DNA of 64,000 nucleotides, taken from positions 1-64,000 of the forward strand of contig JANOVM010000026.1 of assembly GCA_031417395.1 (NCBI GenBank), read 5' to 3'. Under the pieces are notes generated by a model. It did not search any database. It was given only the letters and a program-made list of their open reading frames with translations, and was not told where the DNA came from. This DNA is from JADKIH01 sp031417395. Its GTDB lineage: Bacteria > Bacteroidota > Bacteroidia > AKYH767-A > 2013-40CM-41-45. How positions within the stretch are numbered: the stretch's first letter is position 1; each line of letters opens with the position of its first letter. Below, piece after piece: positions 33,915-42,889 of the stretch. The position numbers were made by a program, and so were the translations under genes.

Positions 33915-36431
33915 TTATTTGAACTTCATTTTTCTCCTGACTAATAATTGATAGTCCAGATAATATAAAACTTTCAGCGATATTGAGTTTACCTGAGGAC
34001 CGGAAAGAGTTTCTTTCAGATTTGCAAAGTAACTCCTTGTATCATTCTCTGATTCAGATAGTATAAGGTTTTTATAAGTTACCAGAAAGGAACTTCCCGG
34101 CGCAAATTGCCAGTTGTAAACAAGATCAACCGTAAAATAATTTGAATTAAAATCATAAGCTTGCATATTGCTTTGTGAATACTCAATTAGCCTTCCTGCA
34201 GAATTTAACTGATAGAATTTATTATACATTCCATTAGACCAGTAATGACGTATGGAAAAAGTCAACGACATGTCGTTTTTAAAGATATAATTGGAGGTAA
34301 TAGAATTTTCAATTGTAACTACTTCTCTTTTTCCGAAAATTGACGTATCCAAACCCATAATTGTCGCAAATCCTATTTCATTATTATTTTTGTTGTATTT
34401 ATTTTCAATTTGTAAAATAAAATGATCGCTGAAACGAATTCTTGGAATTATATAGCATCCCCAATTATCACTTCCTTCAATTGTTTTGACGTGGGAATAA
34501 AATCCTCCAAAATTGAAAGCGAGTTTTTTATTATAATCTGTTGTTAAATCAAAGCTATTAAAAAATGATTTAGGATTCAGATAAAACCGATTTTCAATTC
34601 TTGGTTCATAATAGTTTTTCCCGTCAACCGGGGATACTCCATATTCTGTATAAAGTGACCAGTTATTATTAAAAATAAGAAATAGTTTAATGCCACCTAA
34701 AAGATCCGTCAGTTCATTCTTTCTGCTTAAACTTCCTCTTCTGTTTGCATAAAGCGTTATACTTCCTTGTTTAAAATACTTCCAGAAAGGATTGTATTCG
34801 CCGTATGCAAAATAACTGTTGAGCTGTGAAATATCGTTGTAAAATAAATAACTTAAATCGCTTTTGTTGTATGTTTTTTCTACGGATTCATACGATAAGC
34901 CATAAAGAGCTTTGCCGATTATTTTATCAGCTGCAAAATACATTGCTGAACCTGAAACATCGTGCTTTTTATCATCTGTCCATTCGAAAATATGGCTTTC
35001 CGAATAATTTCCGCGAAGACTGTATTGGTTCTTTTTATTTTCAAATTTAACTTCGCCTTTTGTAACATTGGCATCTCTGGATTTACCATTACGCATGACG
35101 TTAGTATTGACAAGATAAATGGAACTATTGTGTTTCAATTGCTGATCAAATACAATAAGGTTGTAGTTTGTCAAAGGTTCTGTTAGAATTTTTTCTATTT
35201 CTCCATTCGATCGTTTTATTGTAGCATAGGTATTATTCGAAACAGCATTCAGAAAGCCTATCCCCAGTCCTTTATTTGTCCTGCCGGATAATTTTGTTGC
35301 ATTGAGTAATTTTACCTTATCAGGATTATCATCTAAAACATCGCCCTCTTTCAGATAAAATGGAACATCATAAAACAATGCCGGCGTTTTCCCAATCCGC
35401 CGCGAATAAAAAAGTCCGCCCTTGGAAAATAAAGAAGTTCCTTCATTAAAAAATGGTCTTTTTTCGGAATATATTGTTTCAAAAGCTGATAGGTTTTTAA
35501 CTTTGTTGTCGCTTTGTACCTGGCTGAAATCAGGTAAGAGTGTCATGTCTAAAGTAAAACTTTCATTAATCCCGTATTTTATATCAGCACCTCCACTATA
35601 AGAATTAGACGATTCATATTTCTTGTCTAAATAATAAGTTTTTGACGGAGAGCGCTCAATATAAAAAGATAAATACGGCGTTAAACTCAATCGGAGTGGT
35701 GGAGAAATATTTTTAATCCCATCCATTGTTCCCCAATAAAGCATACGATTTGAAATATCTTTAGGCGTCAGTGTCCATTGATCGTGCTCGTTATTACGTT
35801 TGATTATCCGGGCAAATTGTACAGCCCAAAGTTGTTCTTCCTTTACAGGAAAACGAATGGCTGAATAAGGAATTTTTATTTCTAATGACCAACCGAATTC
35901 ACTTATACTTACATCGCTTTCCCAAACAGCATCAAAGTTCAGATCCTCGTCGTAAGATTCAGATTGTACTCCGGAAGCGCTTACCTCAAATACATAACCA
36001 TTTTGTCTTTGGTTGTATGGGTCAATACTTACACGAAATCCATCGCTGTTTAAGTTCCCTGATCCATCTCTGTTTCCAAATTGATGAAGAATACTATCAG
36101 AATGAGTGTCAAAAAGAACAGCTGAAATATAAATCGCAGTGTTATCGTACAAAACTCTTACTTCAGAAATTTGGCTTGCAAGAGCCCCTTCTTTAGGATC
36201 TAGTTGAATAAAATCATTAGCCACATTTGCCGAAGTCCATGCTAGCTCATTCGGAGTACCGTTAATTGTAATGGCTGATGTCAGAGGTTTAGCGGTGTAT
36301 TTTTTAGGTTGAACTTCAGCAAAGGAGTTGTAATCAACCAATAATATTTGAAGTATTACTAAAACAAAAAGAATTGATTTTTTTGTTAAGTCAAAAGAGA
36401 TTAAAAAAATATTTTGGAAAAAGTGCACCAA
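33915..36431 (-). CDS. DUF5916 outer-membrane protein, copy 2
   Basis: 838 residues from a TTG at 36431 (a GTG follows at once); no ATG precedes the signal peptide. Architecture is the same as copy 1: signal segment (ILFVLVILQILLVDYNSFAE), CBM9-like domain (INGTPNELAWTSANVANDF), DUF5916 barrel (PFFNEGTSLFSKGGLFYSRRIG, split here). The two copies are highly similar throughout and arranged head to tail with a gap of about 75 bases to the TTG of copy 1, so this is a tandem duplication. Each copy keeps its own promoter box. Confidence 0.88.
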   Translation of the reverse strand: MVHFFQNIFLISFDLTKKSILFVLVILQILLVDYNSFAEVQPKKYTAKPLTSAITINGTPNELAWTSANVANDFIQLDPKEGALASQISEVRVLYDNTAIYISAVLFDTHSDSILHQFGNRDGSGNLNSDGFRVSIDPYNQRQNGYVFEVSASGVQSESYDEDLNFDAVWESDVSISEFGWSLEIKIPYSAIRFPVKEEQLWAVQFARIIKRNNEHDQWTLTPKDISNRMLYWGTMDGIKNISPPLRLSLTPYLSFYIERSPSKTYYLDKKYESSNSYSGGADIKYGINESFTLDMTLLPDFSQVQSDNKVKNLSAFETIYSEKRPFFNEGTSLFSKGGLFYSRRIGKTPALFYDVPFYLKEGDVLDDNPDKVKLLNATKLSGRTNKGLGIGFLNAVSNNTYATIKRSNGEIEKILTEPLTNYNLIVFDQQLKHNSSIYLVNTNVMRNGKSRDANVTKGEVKFENKKNQYSLRGNYSESHIFEWTDDKKHDVSGSAMYFAADKIIGKALYGLSYESVEKTYNKSDLSYLFYNDISQLNSYFAYGEYNPFWKYFKQGSITLYANRRGSLSRKNELTDLLGGIKLFLIFNNNWSLYTEYGVSPVDGKNYYEPRIENRFYLNPKSFFNSFDLTTDYNKKLAFNFGGFYSHVKTIEGSDNWGCYIIPRIRFSDHFILQIENKYNKNNNEIGFATIMGLDTSIFGKREVVTIENSITSNYIFKNDMSLTFSIRHYWSNGMYNKFYQLNSAGRLIEYSQSNMQAYDFNSNYFTVDLVYNWQFAPGSSFLVTYKNLILSESENDTRSYFANLKETLSGPQVNSISLKVLYYLDYQLLVRRKMKFK

Positions 36432-36449
36432 GTAATTTAGGGTATTTTA

Positions 36450-36457
36450 CAAACATA
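36450..36457 (-). promoter_or_regulatory. Candidate -7 box TATGTTTG, DUF5916 copy 2
   Basis: Exact TAnnTTTG match 18 bases before the TTG start, conserved with copy 1. No convincing -33 element was identified. Confidence 0.55.
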
Positions 36458-36622
36458 ATTAATTCTTTTATAAATCATATTATATAAATTACGAGCTTTG
36501 TTCACAGCTTTACCTCTTCAATGAGTATATATCGAATAAATTATATTTGATTATTAATTAACTCAATATAATTTATTTTCATATTTTTACACAAAATAAT
36601 CCTTGTATCTAACCTAATAACA

Positions 36623-37309
36623 ATGTATAAAAAATATTTATTGAATCTGCTTTTTATTTTTTCAATTATTTCTGCGAAGGGGCAGTCCTGCGAAGCGTAT
36701 TTCCCACTCACCAAAGGTGCTGTAATGGAACTGACTTCTTATAATGAAAAAAACAAGCCCCAAACGGTTTGCACTACTATCATTCAGAATGTAGAAAATA
36801 TGGGCAATGACGTAAATCTTACTCTTCATGCAGATATTGTTGATGAAAAAAACAAACCTGTTTCTAAAGTTGATTACGATGCAAGATGCAGCGAAGGTTC
36901 CTTTTTCATTAATATGAAGAGCCTTATTTCATCCGATCAATTAAAAGCGTGGGAAAGTATGACTGTGAAAATCGATGCAAATGATGTTTCATATCCGCTA
37001 AACTGCACAGCCGGACAAAAACTCGAAGACGCTTCGCTTAAAGTTGATGTTTTTATGAATGATATGAAAATGCCTGGCATGACAATAAATGTAATTGACA
37101 GAAAAGTAATTGGTATGGAAAGTATTACAACTCCTGCCGGTACATTTGAGTGTGTTAAAATTTCGGCTACTCAAAAAGTGAAATATATAGTAGGCTATGA
37201 AATGCGTACCATTGAATGGTTGTCAAAAGGCAATGGAATTATTCGGTCAGAGTCCTATAAAGGGGAGAAGCTAAAAGGTTATACACTGATGACAAAGCTT
37301 ACTAAGTAA
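36623..37309 (+). CDS. TapB-like exported protein
   Basis: 228 residues. Signal peptide MYKKYLLNLLFIFSIISAKG, then a beta-rich domain opening YFPLTKGAVMELTSYNEKNK, the pattern of TapB/DUF3108-like periplasmic proteins. Typical elements are the PAGTFECVKIS strand near residue 172 and the later EWLSKGNGIIRSE strand. Two cysteines in the first half may pair. Exact function is unknown. Stand-alone gene divergent from the DUF5916 pair. Confidence 0.75.
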   Translation: MYKKYLLNLLFIFSIISAKGQSCEAYFPLTKGAVMELTSYNEKNKPQTVCTTIIQNVENMGNDVNLTLHADIVDEKNKPVSKVDYDARCSEGSFFINMKSLISSDQLKAWESMTVKIDANDVSYPLNCTAGQKLEDASLKVDVFMNDMKMPGMTINVIDRKVIGMESITTPAGTFECVKISATQKVKYIVGYEMRTIEWLSKGNGIIRSESYKGEKLKGYTLMTKLTK

Positions 37310-37376
37310 GTTTTAGTTTTGTTGAAATAATTAGTCATATAAAATTAATAATCAATAATTTATAGTGTTCAATTAT

Positions 37377-37384
37377 TAATTTTG
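37377..37384 (+). promoter_or_regulatory. Candidate -7 box TAATTTTG, DinB gene
   Basis: Exact TAnnTTTG match ending 6 bases before the ATG at 37391. Transcription would begin at or next to the start codon, so the mRNA could be leaderless. Confidence 0.4.
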
Positions 37385-37390
37385 TTTCTT

Positions 37391-37912
37391 ATGAAAGTTG
37401 CACCTCCTTCTTTTGAAGATCTAAGTACATATTACAGGGAATACTGGAAATATCTTTCCGGCAATGATTTAATTGAAGCTCTGGAAAATCAAAGTGAATC
37501 TGTTTTAACTTTAATAAATCAAATACCCGCAAATAAAGAGGATTTTAGGTATGCTGAAGGCAAGTGGATGGTAAAAGAACTTATTGGCCATCTGATAGAT
37601 GTTGATCGTATTTTATCTTACAGAGCATTGCGTTTTGCCCGAAACGATCAGACTGCCCTGGCAAGCTTTGATGAAGATCAATACATGTTAGAAAGTAATT
37701 TTAAGTCTCGTTCTTTAAAGGATATTGCTCTTGAATGGAATACAGTAAGAAAGGCAACTTTAAGCCTTTTTGTTAATTTAGATGCTGCTACCCTTGATCG
37801 TACAGGTATTGCCGGCTCTAGCCAGGTAAGTCCAAGGATAATTCTTTATTTCATTTTGGTTCATGAACATCACCACATAGAAATACTTAAAAACAGGTAT
37901 CTTTCTGTATAA
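37391..37912 (+). CDS. DinB-family protein
   Basis: 173 residues from the ATG (MKVAPPSFEDL); a TTG three codons upstream is less likely. Four-helix bundle of the DinB/YfiT superfamily with the metal-binding histidines in place: WMVKELIGHLIDVDRIL near residue 65 and VHEHHHIEIL near the C-terminus. Family members are metal-dependent enzymes, often thiol- or cofactor-dependent, with varied substrates. Substrate here cannot be predicted. Confidence 0.88.
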   Translation: MKVAPPSFEDLSTYYREYWKYLSGNDLIEALENQSESVLTLINQIPANKEDFRYAEGKWMVKELIGHLIDVDRILSYRALRFARNDQTALASFDEDQYMLESNFKSRSLKDIALEWNTVRKATLSLFVNLDAATLDRTGIAGSSQVSPRIILYFILVHEHHHIEILKNRYLSV

Positions 37913-37931
37913 TCTGTTTGCTTATTTATTC

Positions 37932-37939
37932 TATTTTTG
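37932..37939 (+). promoter_or_regulatory. Candidate -7 box TATTTTTG, sucC
   Basis: Exact TAnnTTTG match about 75 bases before the sucC ATG, giving a leader of roughly 65-70 bases. Confidence 0.45.
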
Positions 37940-38013
37940 CGCCCAATGATATTGGCTTTTCAGTGTGATATCAGGTAAATAAAACAATTATTAATCCTAT
38001 TAGATAAACTCCC

Positions 38014-39207
38014 ATGAATATCCACGAATATCAAGGAAAATCAATTTTAAAATCATTTGGCGTAGGAATACAGGAAGGTATTGTTGCAGATACTCCTGCC
38101 GATGCAGTAAATGCCGCAAAAGAATTAAGTAAGCAAACCGGAACTCAATGGTGGGTTGTAAAAGCGCAGATACATGCCGGTGGTCGTGGAAAGGGTGGCG
38201 GGGTAAAACTTGCTAAATCATTAGATGAGGTTAAAGAAAAAGCAGAAGCAATTCTGGGTATGAACCTGGTTACAGTTCAAACCGGTCCACAAGGAAAACT
38301 TGTACGTAAGGTTCTCATTGCTCAGGATGTTTATTATCCCGGAGCATCTCCAACGAAAGAATTTTATATGAGCGTTCTGCTCAACCGTCAGAACGCTAAA
38401 AATATAATTATGTATTCGACAGAAGGTGGAATGGATATTGAACACGTAGCAGAAAAAACACCTCATCTGATTTTCAAAGAAGAGATTGATCCCGCTACAG
38501 GATTACAACCCTTTCAGGCAAGGAAGATTGCTTTTAACCTTGGCCTAAGCGGCGAAGCCTTCAAGCAAATGGTCAAATTCGTTGCTGCACTTTATAAAGC
38601 ATACGATTCCATTGATGCTTCTATGTTTGAAATTAATCCCGTACTGAAAACATCAGACGATAAAATACTAGCCGTAGATGCCAAAGTAAATTTCGACGAC
38701 AATGGATTGTTTCGTCATCCGGATTATCTGGCCATGCGTGATGTTACAGAAGAGGATCCCACAGAAGTAGAAGCAGGCGAACACAATCTGAATTATGTAA
38801 AGCTTGATGGAAATGTAGGTTGCATGGTTAATGGCGCCGGTTTAGCCATGGCCACAATGGATATTATTAAACTTGCCGGTGGTGAGCCTGCGAATTTCCT
38901 TGATGTGGGCGGTACTGCTAATGCAGCAAGAGTAGAACAAGCTTTCCGAATTATTCTTAAAGATCCTAATGTTAAAGCATTATTAGTAAATATTTTTGGC
39001 GGAATCGTTCGTTGCGACAGAGTTGCACAGGGTATTGTTGATGCCTGCAAGAATATTGGAACTATTAATATTCCTATTATTGTCAGACTTCAGGGAACAA
39101 ATTCAATAGAAGCAAAAAAAATCATTGACGAAAGCGGCTTAAAAGTTTTTTCAGCAATACAGCTTAAAGAAGCAGCTGACCTGGTTGCTCAATTGTTGAA
39201 AAAATAG
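38014..39207 (+). CDS. sucC: Succinyl-CoA ligase beta subunit
   Basis: 397 residues. N-terminal ATP-grasp (MNIHEYQGKSILKSFGV, VVKAQIHAGGRGKGGGVKLA split at RG) and C-terminal ligase/CoA domain (NFLDVGGTANAARVEQAF, VNIFGGIVRCDRVAQGI). Forms the ADP/GDP-forming succinyl-CoA ligase with SucD, whose gene is about 15.5 kb upstream. Normal length for the family. Confidence 0.97.
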   Translation: MNIHEYQGKSILKSFGVGIQEGIVADTPADAVNAAKELSKQTGTQWWVVKAQIHAGGRGKGGGVKLAKSLDEVKEKAEAILGMNLVTVQTGPQGKLVRKVLIAQDVYYPGASPTKEFYMSVLLNRQNAKNIIMYSTEGGMDIEHVAEKTPHLIFKEEIDPATGLQPFQARKIAFNLGLSGEAFKQMVKFVAALYKAYDSIDASMFEINPVLKTSDDKILAVDAKVNFDDNGLFRHPDYLAMRDVTEEDPTEVEAGEHNLNYVKLDGNVGCMVNGAGLAMATMDIIKLAGGEPANFLDVGGTANAARVEQAFRIILKDPNVKALLVNIFGGIVRCDRVAQGIVDACKNIGTINIPIIVRLQGTNSIEAKKIIDESGLKVFSAIQLKEAADLVAQLLKK

Positions 39208-39279
39208 AATGTGATTTAATTATTTCATTCTTTTCGGCTTTATACTATTAACAAGAATATTTTTTGAAAATTAAATACA

Positions 39280-40161
39280 ATGAAAGTTCTTTCTAATGAA
39301 GATGCATTTCTGGCTATTCCTGAGCCGGAACTTTGTTCTTTAAAGAAATCAAAATACGTAATTCAACAAGTACCTTATGAACACACATCGTCGTATATAG
39401 AAGGTTCTAAATTAGGTCCTGCAGCCATAGTCAACGCTTCGCATTTTGTAGAATTCTACGACGAGGAGTTAGATATGGAAACCTATAAAAAATGGGGAAT
39501 AGCTACTTTGGAACCCCTTGATTTTACCGGTAAGACCGATGAAGCTGCCGTTAATTATATCGACGAACAGACAGAAGCTTTAATCAAGGAGGGAAAATAT
39601 GTTATCTCTTTAGGTGCTGAACATACAGTTACCAATGGATTTGTTCGCGCACATAAACGAAAATATCCCAAGCTTGCAGTTTTACAGATTGACGCTCATT
39701 CCGATCTCCGCGAATCGTATCACGACAATATTTATTCACACGCTTCTGTAATGAAGCGTATTCATGATATGGGTATACCGCTGGTGCAAATCGGTATTCG
39801 TGCTCAATGCAAAGAAGAAGCTGACTTAATAAAAAGTTCTCCGATTATCGATACTTTTTATGCTCATTATATCAGAAAAAATCCTTCATGGATGAAAGAA
39901 GCGCTGGATAAGCTTCCCGAGAATGTATATCTTACCATCGATGCAGATGGTTTTGATCCTGCTGTTGTTCCCGCAGTTGGAACAGCAGAGCCCAATGGTT
40001 TGTTCTGGAATGAAACCCTGGAGTTTCTGAAATTAGTTTGCAGCAAAAGAAAGGTTGTAGGTTTTGACATCGTTGAATGTGCCCCCATTGAAGGTTCCAT
40101 TCTTTCAGAATATACATTGGCCAAACTTTTATACAGGATAATCGGATATCTGGAATTATAA
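39280..40161 (+). CDS. speB: Agmatinase-family ureohydrolase
   Basis: 293 residues. Binuclear manganese site ligands are all present: His115 (GAEHTV), Asp138-His140-Asp142 (IDAHSDLR), Asp221 and Asp223 (DADGFDP). The family hydrolyses agmatine to putrescine and urea; related arginases and formiminoglutamases share the fold, but the GAEHTVTNG and overall length favour agmatinase. It ends 3 bases before accC, so the two are cotranscribed. Confidence 0.88.
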   Translation: MKVLSNEDAFLAIPEPELCSLKKSKYVIQQVPYEHTSSYIEGSKLGPAAIVNASHFVEFYDEELDMETYKKWGIATLEPLDFTGKTDEAAVNYIDEQTEALIKEGKYVISLGAEHTVTNGFVRAHKRKYPKLAVLQIDAHSDLRESYHDNIYSHASVMKRIHDMGIPLVQIGIRAQCKEEADLIKSSPIIDTFYAHYIRKNPSWMKEALDKLPENVYLTIDADGFDPAVVPAVGTAEPNGLFWNETLEFLKLVCSKRKVVGFDIVECAPIEGSILSEYTLAKLLYRIIGYLEL

Positions 40162-40164
40162 ATC

Positions 40165-41652
40165 ATGAAAAAAATTCTTATAGCCAATAGAGGTGAAATT
40201 GCTATCCGTGTCATGCGTTCGGCGCGTGAATTGGGCATAGCGACTGTTGCTGTATATTCCGAAGCAGACAGGAATGCTTTACACGTTCGTTATGCAGATG
40301 AAGCTATTTGCATTGGTCCGGCAAAATCATCACAAAGTTATTTAGTTTCTGAAAAAATAATTGCTGCTGCAAAAGAATGTGGTGCAGATGCCATTCATCC
40401 CGGATACGGCTTTTTGTCAGAAAACGCTGACTTCGCTGATATGGTTGAGGCTGCAGGAATTACTTTTATTGGTCCTTCCGGTTCTTCCATGCGGAAAATC
40501 GGAAGTAAGATTGCCGCTAAAGAAACTGCAAAAGCTATTAATGTTCCACTTGTACCGGGTACAGTTAAAGCAGTAGAAAATATTAAAGAAGCGAGAACAA
40601 TTGCAGAAGGAATAGGTTTCCCTGTTTTAATAAAAGCTTCAGCAGGCGGCGGTGGAAAAGGAATGAGAATCGTTCATTCTGATAAAGAATTCGAAGAACA
40701 AATGAAATTGGCTATCAGTGAAGCAAAATCTGCTTTTGGCGACGGTTCAGTTTTTATTGAACGATATGTTTCATCACCGCGTCATATTGAAATTCAGGTA
40801 CTGGGCGATAAGCATGGAAACATTGTTCATCTTTTTGAAAGGGAATGCAGTATTCAGCGCCGGCATCAAAAAGTTATTGAAGAAGCGCCGTCTTCGGTTT
40901 TATCTCCCGCTTTGCGAAATGAAATGGGAAATTGCGCCGTTCAGATTGCACGTGCTTGCGGTTATTATAGTGCAGGAACGGTAGAATTTCTTCTAGATGA
41001 AAAAATGAATTTTTATTTTCTCGAAATGAATACGAGGCTTCAAGTCGAGCATCCGGTCACTGAATTTATAACCGGACTTGATTTGGTGAAGGAACAAATA
41101 CGAATTGCAAAAGGAGAAAAACTAACCTTCAAACAAGAAGATTTGAAAATAACCGGTCACGCAATTGAGGTAAGGGTATATGCAGAAGATCCTGAAAATA
41201 ATTTCTTGCCGGATATTGGCACATTGTCTTCCTATAAAATTCCTCAAGGACCCGGTGTTCGCGTCGATGACTCTTATGAAGAAGGAATGGAAATTCCAAT
41301 TTACTATGATCCTATGATTGCAAAACTTATTACTTATGGCAAAGATAGGAGCGAGGCCATTGATCGTATGAAGCGTGCTATTGATGATTATACTATTAGC
41401 GGCGTAACAACAACACTTGGCTTCTGCCGTTTTGTTATGGATCATAAAGCTTTTACTTCAGGAAAATTCGACACTCATTTCGTTAAAAATCACCAAAAGG
41501 TAAATGAATTACCTTTACTTTCTGAAGATGAAATGAAAATTGCATCCATTTTGGCTGTAAATGCAATTCGTGGATCGAATTCTGCAAGTGTTCAAAATAA
41601 ATCAGCCAACAATCATGTTTCTAATTGGAAGCAAAATAGAATTCAGGAATAA
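40165..41652 (+). CDS. accC: Biotin carboxylase subunit AccC
   Basis: 495 residues. N-terminal biotin-carboxylase domain (MKKILIANRGEIAIRVMRSA), ATP-grasp glycine loop ASAGGGGKGMR, catalytic/bicarbonate region EMNTRLQVEHPVTE, and C-terminal domain with EVRVYAEDPENNFLPD. Carboxylates biotin on a carrier protein using ATP and bicarbonate. No accB or carboxyltransferase gene is adjacent, so the partner could be acetyl- or propionyl-CoA carboxylase. It overlaps no neighbour; the next gene starts 4 bases after its stop. Confidence 0.94.
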   Translation: MKKILIANRGEIAIRVMRSARELGIATVAVYSEADRNALHVRYADEAICIGPAKSSQSYLVSEKIIAAAKECGADAIHPGYGFLSENADFADMVEAAGITFIGPSGSSMRKIGSKIAAKETAKAINVPLVPGTVKAVENIKEARTIAEGIGFPVLIKASAGGGGKGMRIVHSDKEFEEQMKLAISEAKSAFGDGSVFIERYVSSPRHIEIQVLGDKHGNIVHLFERECSIQRRHQKVIEEAPSSVLSPALRNEMGNCAVQIARACGYYSAGTVEFLLDEKMNFYFLEMNTRLQVEHPVTEFITGLDLVKEQIRIAKGEKLTFKQEDLKITGHAIEVRVYAEDPENNFLPDIGTLSSYKIPQGPGVRVDDSYEEGMEIPIYYDPMIAKLITYGKDRSEAIDRMKRAIDDYTISGVTTTLGFCRFVMDHKAFTSGKFDTHFVKNHQKVNELPLLSEDEMKIASILAVNAIRGSNSASVQNKSANNHVSNWKQNRIQE

Positions 41653-41656
41653 ATTA

Positions 41657-42301
41657 ATGGACGAAAATATTTCAATGCGCATTTGTGCAAAGCGTACTTC
41701 AGGCTTTTTTTTCATTTTATTTTTTTTCTTCGCCATTATTGGAAATGTTTATTCTCAAGAACCTATTCAGGTAAAAGAAGGAGTTAAACTCCCTTTTATT
41801 GTTGAGGGAAGCGACACCATTCCTGTCGTAAATCTTCCAATAGTTAATATTAGCGACTATGCTAATCCGGACTACCTTAAAAATTTAAAAGAATATTACA
41901 GACTTCGTTTTAACGTTATAAAGGTTTATCCTTATGCCAGACTTGCTGCTGTCAAATTAAATGAAATGAATAGCAGAATGGCTTTGATGAAAACGGATCG
42001 TGAAAAAAGGAAGTATAGAAAAACAGTTGAAGAACAAGTTCGTAAAGATTTTGAAGAACAGGTAAAAAAGCTGAGCATTAATCAGGGCAATGTCCTTATT
42101 AAATTAATTGACAGAGAAACCGGTAATACTACCTATGATCTTATTAAACAATTAAAAGGTTCTTTAAATGCTTTTTTCTCTCAAGGTATAGCAAAACTTT
42201 TCGGCCACGACCTTAAAGACGAATACGACCCAACGCAAGGGCAGGATAAAACGATTGAAAATATTGTTCAGCAGATTGAGCGGGGGGAGATTACTTTTTG
42301 A
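41657..42301 (+). CDS. DUF4294-domain exported protein
   Basis: 214 residues from the ATG at 41657 (MDENISMRICAKRTS), chosen because it follows the accC stop by 4 bases and precedes a hydrophobic signal (FFFILFFFFAIIGNVYSQ). The conserved core YYRLRFNVIKVYPYARLAAV (about residues 74-93) identifies DUF4294, a Bacteroidota-restricted family of unknown function. Basic, helix-rich C-terminal half. Probably cotranscribed with speB and accC. Confidence 0.88.
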   Translation: MDENISMRICAKRTSGFFFILFFFFAIIGNVYSQEPIQVKEGVKLPFIVEGSDTIPVVNLPIVNISDYANPDYLKNLKEYYRLRFNVIKVYPYARLAAVKLNEMNSRMALMKTDREKRKYRKTVEEQVRKDFEEQVKKLSINQGNVLIKLIDRETGNTTYDLIKQLKGSLNAFFSQGIAKLFGHDLKDEYDPTQGQDKTIENIVQQIERGEITF

Positions 42302-42332
42302 TTTCTCTATTTACTGAGGAATTTTTATACTC

Positions 42333-42437
42333 GGATTGCAAACCGATAGCTATCGGTTCCGCTGTTAACTAGAGCAGGATTAAAAATCCTGCACAGCGGT
42401 GAGTATTTAGTGCAGGATTACAATTTCTACACAGCGG
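42333..42437. repeat. Left REP-like palindromes of the RAYT cassette
   Basis: Begins with a 26-bp sequence (42333-42358) whose core AACCGATAGCTATCGGTT is a perfect palindrome and which recurs exactly at 43501-43526. Next is a hairpin at 42359-42399 with stems CCGCTGT/ACAGCGG and GCAGGAT/ATCCTGC, then a degenerate copy ending ACAGCGG at about 42437. The CCGCTGTGCAGGATT element here reads on the minus strand. Confidence 0.85.
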
Positions 42438-42441
42438 TAAT

Positions 42442-42636
42442 TCACTCTTGCAACAAACTATACTTAAAAGTACTATTAATACGGACCTGATCTAGTTCCT
42501 CATTATATTCCAAAAATCCTATATCTACTAAATTAGATAAGAAGCCTCCTAATACTTGTGAGAATTTATTGTCAGTAAAATAGAATCCTTTCCAATCTAT
42601 AAATCTTTCTAGCTGTGCAGGATTGAAAATGCTACA
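42442..42636 (-). pseudogene. C-terminal fragment of an unknown gene
   Basis: A 64-codon open stretch on the minus strand ends in TGA at 42442-42444. It reads ...LERFIDWKGFYFTDNKF, then SQVLGGFLSNLVDIGFLEYN, then EELDQVRINSTFKYSLLQE, a coherent protein C-terminus with natural codon use. Its first dozen codons come from the REP-like element (IFNPAQ is the translated hairpin), there is no start codon, and an in-frame stop lies at 42637-42639. It looks like a gene truncated by, or trapped in, the repeat cluster. Family not recognised. Confidence 0.55.
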
Positions 42637-42696
42637 CTAAATAATCTTGGATTTGTAATCCCATAAATCATCGTTTTGCAGAATTTGTAAATCTTA

Positions 42697-42758
42697 CCGC
42701 TGTGCAGGATTTGCAATCCTGCTCTAAATAACTTAGGATTTGCAATCCGCGTAATTAG
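42697..42758 (+). repeat. Complete two-hairpin REP unit, left side
   Basis: CCGCTGTGCAGGATTTGCAA followed by ATCCTGCTCTAAATAACTTA and GGATTTGCAATCC. First hairpin GCAGGATT/AATCCTGC, second GGATT/AATCC. Same design and orientation as 43638-43700. A weaker copy (TGCAGAATTTGTAAA) precedes it. Confidence 0.85.
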
Positions 42759-42889
42759 CTTTTAATTTTAAAATATAAAAGTCACTTTAATACTTATATG
42801 ATGTATTTTAAAATAGTAATTCAGCTTTAATAATTGATATCCATTAAATTCAAATCTATTTTTATGTTTTGAAAATATTAATTGAATGT

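Noticed and set aside
42869..42889. TTG start for the RAYT gene
   Set aside because: The ATG at 42890 is a better start and matches the usual RAYT N-terminus; the 7 extra residues add nothing recognisable.
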